Shown here: one piece after another, positions 61,509 through 64,000 of the stretch | How the letters are laid out: each line of letters starts with the position of its first letter | Position numbering within the stretch: position 1 is the first letter of the stretch | Assembly: GCA_963725645.1 (NCBI GenBank) | Contig: CAVRZD010000006.1 | Span: 248,001-312,000 of the forward strand | Reading direction: 5' to 3' | DNA length: 64,000 nucleotides | From: JALYZC01 sp963725645 | GTDB lineage: Bacteria > Actinomycetota > Thermoleophilia > Solirubrobacterales > Solirubrobacteraceae | Notes under the pieces: generated by a model | The model's input: only the letters and a program-made list of their open reading frames with translations | Told to the model about the DNA's origin: nothing | Database searches by the model: none | Program-made: the position numbers and the translations under genes

Positions 61509-61964
61509 CTAGGGTCGCCGCGGCTCGAGTATGACCAGCGGGATCTCGCGGTCCGTGCGCTCCTGGTATCCGCGGTAGCCCCCGTACGTGGCCTCGGCCT
61601 TCGGCCACAGGCGCGCGCGCTCCTCGGGTTCCGCCACCCGGGCGTGCACCGCGCGCCGCTCGGTGCCGACCTGGATCGTCGTGTCGGGGTTCGCGCGCAG
61701 GTTGTGGTACCAGGACGGATGGCGCGGGTGGCCGCCCTTGGAGGCGACGATCACGACGTTCTGGCCGTCCCTGAAGTAGACGAGCGGCGTCGTGCGCACG
61801 GTCCCGCTCTTCGCGCCGATGTGGTCGAGCAGCAGCATCGGCGGGGCGCCAGGGAAGCGGTGGCCGATGTGGCCGCCGCTGGCGCGGTAGATGATGGCGT
61901 GCCCCTCCATCAGGCGGTTGAGGACGGGCCACATCCGGTCGGCGGCGCGCAGGTGGAGGTCCAT
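61509..61964 (-). CDS. Deazaflavin (F420)-dependent nitroreductase family protein
   Basis: In this 151-aa split-barrel protein the order RASGGHIGHRFPGAPPMLLLDHIGAKSGTVRTTPLVYFRDGQNVVIVASKGG, PSWYHNLRANPDTTIQVGTERR and YGGYRGYQERTDREIPLVILEPR matches the DDN family and its paralogue at 36135-36593. The ATG at 61964 follows TAGCCT (61974-61979, minus strand) by 9 nt. It is the first gene of a short operon with the GatC-like protein and the amidase (11-nt gap). Its physiological role is unknown. Confidence 0.9.
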   Translation of the reverse strand: MDLHLRAADRMWPVLNRLMEGHAIIYRASGGHIGHRFPGAPPMLLLDHIGAKSGTVRTTPLVYFRDGQNVVIVASKGGHPRHPSWYHNLRANPDTTIQVGTERRAVHARVAEPEERARLWPKAEATYGGYRGYQERTDREIPLVILEPRRP

Positions 61965-61973
61965 CGCCGCCGG

Positions 61974-61979
61974 AGGCTA
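61974..61979 (-). promoter_or_regulatory. Predicted -10 box (TAGCCT) of the F420-type protein/amidase operon
   Basis: TAGCCT ends 9 nt before the ATG at 61964, giving a leader of about three nt. Confidence 0.35.
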
Positions 61980-62025
61980 ATCGATCTGCGGCGCGGTGGA
62001 TCGCTCGCACGCCGGACCCGCACGC

Positions 62026-62066
62026 TTGACAGACGCGTGCCCGGGCCGGTAGACCCGCCCGGCACG
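62026..62066 (+). promoter_or_regulatory. Predicted promoter with internal inverted repeat for the MFS exporter gene
   Basis: A consensus -35 TTGACA at 62026-62031 is followed 18 nt later by TAGACC (62050-62055). An inverted repeat (CGTGC-C-CGGGC at 62036-62046 with GCCCGGCACG at 62057-62066, one bulged C) covers the spacer and start region, ending 2 nt before the ATG at 62068. It could be an operator for a drug-responsive repressor or an mRNA hairpin; no regulator gene is adjacent. Confidence 0.5.
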
Positions 62067-62067
62067 G

Positions 62068-63480
62068 ATGGAAGAGGGGATCCACAGCGCGGCGGCACCG
62101 AGCGGCGGGGAGGACGCGCGGCTGCGCCGCATCCTCCTCGCGGTCTCGCTGGCGATGTTCCTCGTGCAGCTTGACTTCTTCGCGCTCAACCTCGCGCTGC
62201 CGCAGATGGCGCACGAGTTGGACGTCACGACCACCGACATGCAGTGGGCCATCTCCGGGTACATGCTGGCGGTCGGCGCGTTGATGATCCCCGGTGGCCG
62301 GCTCGGCGACATCCTCGGGCGCAAGCGCGTGCTCCTCGCCGGGGTGGCGCTGTTCGGCGCGACCTCGCTCGCGGCGGGCCTGTCGGACTCCGCGGGCATG
62401 GTGATCGCCTTCCGCGTGCTCCAAGGCGCGGGGGCCGCGATGAGCTTCCCGGTCGGCATCGCCGCGCTCACGAACGCGTTCCCGGAGGAGCGGCGCCAGG
62501 CGGCGATCGGCAACGCCTACGGGATCGCCGCGGCGGGCACCGCCATCGGGCCGTTCGTCGGCGGGGCCCTGAGCGAGCTGAGCTGGCGCTGGGTCCTGAT
62601 CTTCAACGTACCCCTGGCGCTCGCGGCGCTGCTGCTCGGTCTGACATCGATGGAGGAGTCGCGGGACCCGACGGTGCCGCGGACGATCGATGTGAAGGGC
62701 GTCGCGGCCGTCGCGCTGGGCATCGCGGCGCTGACATTCGCCGTCGACCGCGGCGACACCTGGGGCTGGACGTCGGCGGCGACGCTCGGGACGTTCGCCC
62801 TCGGCGCGCTGATGCTCGTGGTCTTCGTCGCGATCGAGCGGAGCGTGCGTTTCCCGCTGGTCGAGCTCTCGCTGTTCCGCAACACGCCGTACGTCGTCAT
62901 CACGCTGGCGGGCATGGTCTCCAACATCGCCTTCTGCGTGACGACGTTCGCGATCACCATCTACCTCCAGCAGGTCAGGGGCCTGAGCCCGATCACGGCC
63001 GGCGTCGTGTTCCTCGCACCGTCGCTGACGCTCGCCGTGATGGGCCCGCTCTCGGGCCGCCTCGGCCCGCGCTTCCGGCCGATCGGGCTGATGGCGACCG
63101 CGATCGGCGCCGGCTCGGTGGGGCTCCTGATCCTCTCCGGCGCGCAGGCCTGGGCCCTCTTCGTGCCGGCCTTCGCCCTCTTCGGCGCCGGCCTCGGCTT
63201 CGGCTGGTCGTTCGTGTCCGTGGCGACCCAGTCCGTGGTCAAGCCCGAGCGGGCCGGCGAGGCGTCCGGGGTGACGCTGACGATCGTGGTGGCGGTCGCC
63301 GGCCTCTGCGTCGCCACCGCGGCGACCGTGCTCGAGGTGCTGGAGGCCGGTGGCGCGACCGCGGGCGAGGCCAACGAGCAGCTGCTGCGGTGGCTCGCCA
63401 TCGGGGCGCTCGCCGTGTCCGCCGCGCTGTTCGCCTTCCAGTGGCGCCGCGCGCCGCGCGCGGCCGAGGCGACGGCGTGA
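62068..63480 (+). CDS. MFS exporter, DHA2 (EmrB/QacA-like) family
   Basis: This 470-aa membrane exporter has about 14 helices. The first helix (ILLAVSLAMFLVQLDFFALNLALPQMAHEL) holds the Asp typical of DHA2 drug-proton antiporters. The loop 2-3 motif A is GGRLGDILGRKRVL, followed by the motif C-like GIAAAGTAIGPFVGGALSELSWRWVLIFNVPLALAALLLG. It probably expels hydrophobic or cationic compounds using the proton gradient. The ATG at 62068 follows a promoter with an inverted repeat; no Shine-Dalgarno is seen. Confidence 0.94.
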   Translation: MEEGIHSAAAPSGGEDARLRRILLAVSLAMFLVQLDFFALNLALPQMAHELDVTTTDMQWAISGYMLAVGALMIPGGRLGDILGRKRVLLAGVALFGATSLAAGLSDSAGMVIAFRVLQGAGAAMSFPVGIAALTNAFPEERRQAAIGNAYGIAAAGTAIGPFVGGALSELSWRWVLIFNVPLALAALLLGLTSMEESRDPTVPRTIDVKGVAAVALGIAALTFAVDRGDTWGWTSAATLGTFALGALMLVVFVAIERSVRFPLVELSLFRNTPYVVITLAGMVSNIAFCVTTFAITIYLQQVRGLSPITAGVVFLAPSLTLAVMGPLSGRLGPRFRPIGLMATAIGAGSVGLLILSGAQAWALFVPAFALFGAGLGFGWSFVSVATQSVVKPERAGEASGVTLTIVVAVAGLCVATAATVLEVLEAGGATAGEANEQLLRWLAIGALAVSAALFAFQWRRAPRAAEATA

Positions 63481-63576
63481 GCGCCTTTACGCAGGCTTGA
63501 CCGAACCGTTATGGCGACTTGGCGGTCGACCGCCATGCTGGACGCCGGTGGAGGCACCACCGGGAAAGGAACCGCA

Positions 63577-63699
63577 GTGCTCGAATCGCTAGAGATCGCT
63601 TTCGGCGCCGTTGTCGCCGTCCTCGCCCTCGCGGTGTTCGCCGTGATGATCTGGGCCAACCGCCGCGTCGACGGCGGCCCCCGCCTGCTGCGCCGCTAG
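63577..63699 (+). CDS. Small single-pass membrane protein, 40 aa
   Basis: The GTG at 63577 has a GGGAAAGGA ribosome site. The product is LESLEIAFGAVVAVLALAVFAVMIWANRRVDGGPRLLRR: one membrane helix with an acidic outer start and a basic cytosolic tail. Function is unknown. It lies 96 nt behind the MFS gene and may be expressed from the same transcript. Confidence 0.55.
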   Translation: MLESLEIAFGAVVAVLALAVFAVMIWANRRVDGGPRLLRR

Positions 63700-63828
63700 C
63701 CCGGCCAGGGGCGCGCATATATCGCTGTGACGGTCCGAGCGCTCGGGAGCGCGCGCTCGCCTCTCTCGTCCGGCGCGGGCATCTGGCCGGCGGGGCCGCG
63801 TAGGCCCGCCGGGCCGGCTGGCATGCGC

Positions 63829-64000
63829 TCAGGCGTCGGCGCTCAGGCTGGCCCCGTGCAGCAGCGGCGTGAGCGGCTTGGCTTGGCCTGACACCGTGAT
63901 GTGGATGACGCCGGGGCGGCGCTCCCAGGCGATCACGTCGAGCGCCTGGAGGCGGTCGAGCATCGCCTGGAAGGCTTCGGCCTGGGCCGGGCTGGCGTAC
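63829..64000 (-). CDS. C-terminal end of an unidentified protein
   Basis: Only the last 56 residues are in the window: YASPAQAEAFQAMLDRLQALDVIAWERRPGVIHITVSGQAKPLTPLLHGASLSADA, with a TGA at 63829-63831. The alternating helix-strand pattern is coding-like, with third-position GC as in neighbours, but the fragment is too short to name. Between it and the small membrane protein (63700-63828) I see nothing else. Confidence 0.55.
   Translation of the reverse strand, partial: YASPAQAEAFQAMLDRLQALDVIAWERRPGVIHITVSGQAKPLTPLLHGASLSADA

Overview
The window is 64 kb of very GC-rich (roughly 70 percent), densely coded chromosome. It carries about 65 protein genes on both strands. I see no rRNA, tRNA, CRISPR array, insertion sequence or integrase. 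The gene content points to a free-living soil-type actinobacterium: a WS/DGAT acyltransferase, F420-type (deazaflavin) nitroreductase-like proteins, many Tat or Sec exported proteins, GTG starts and start codons lying just downstream of TANNNT -10 boxes. My best guess is the Thermoleophilia (Solirubrobacter/Conexibacter-like), but this rests on style and families, not on a marker gene.

Layout. 1-6.4 kb: start of a Tat-exported flavin amine oxidase, an NmrA-like SDR, a DUF5661-like protein, acyl-CoA dehydrogenase, WS/DGAT, GT4 glycosyltransferase, phosphodiester glycosidase. 6.4-12.9 kb: a minus-strand sulfatase cluster (the distal sulfatase is frameshifted) facing a TetR - haloalkane dehalogenase - DUF1330 operon across a perfect 21-bp palindrome. 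12.9-22.3 kb: Rieske protein plus a 70-aa Tat protein, two SnoaL-like proteins, a GST-like protein, a 1092-aa secreted metzincin-type metalloprotease, a cold-shock protein, a DUF3089 hydrolase, a broken glyoxalase and a pyrimidine-dimer glycosylase. 22.4-26.7 kb: a tightly coupled GMC oxidase - aldonolactone-type oxidase - Vps62-like operon. 26.7-33.5 kb: a NagB-DUF218 fusion, dienelactone hydrolase, CocE-like hydrolase, amidase and a lone FtsE-like ATPase. 33.5-43.4 kb: a second DUF3089 hydrolase, MDR-type oxidoreductase, F420-type protein, DivIVA-like protein, typA/bipA and a DEAD-box helicase. 43.4-52.7 kb: a peptidoglycan amidase lipoprotein, a second (frameshifted) DivIVA-like protein, a secreted beta-helix protein, an amino-sugar/glycosyltransferase group and a lytic-transglycosylase-like protein. 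52.7-64 kb: a small secreted Thr-rich protein, an ECF sigma factor with a membrane tail, P450, membrane proteins, a broken secreted hydrolase, an amidase with a GatC/AtzG-like partner, an F420-type protein, an MFS exporter and the end of an unidentified gene.

Two patterns run through the window. First, about 20 start codons lie 5-9 nt downstream of a TANNNT (or GATAGT) hexamer and mostly lack a Shine-Dalgarno, which suggests widespread leaderless or nearly leaderless transcription; this was used to choose several starts. Second, at least five, probably six, genes are split by a one-base frame change, mostly in short C/G runs, which looks more like residual sequencing error than real gene decay. 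No gap between genes exceeds 300 bases. I found no defence system or obvious mobile island. The most novel-looking items are the NagB-DUF218 fusion, the GMC/ALO/Vps62 operon, the sigma factor with a membrane tail and the metzincin.
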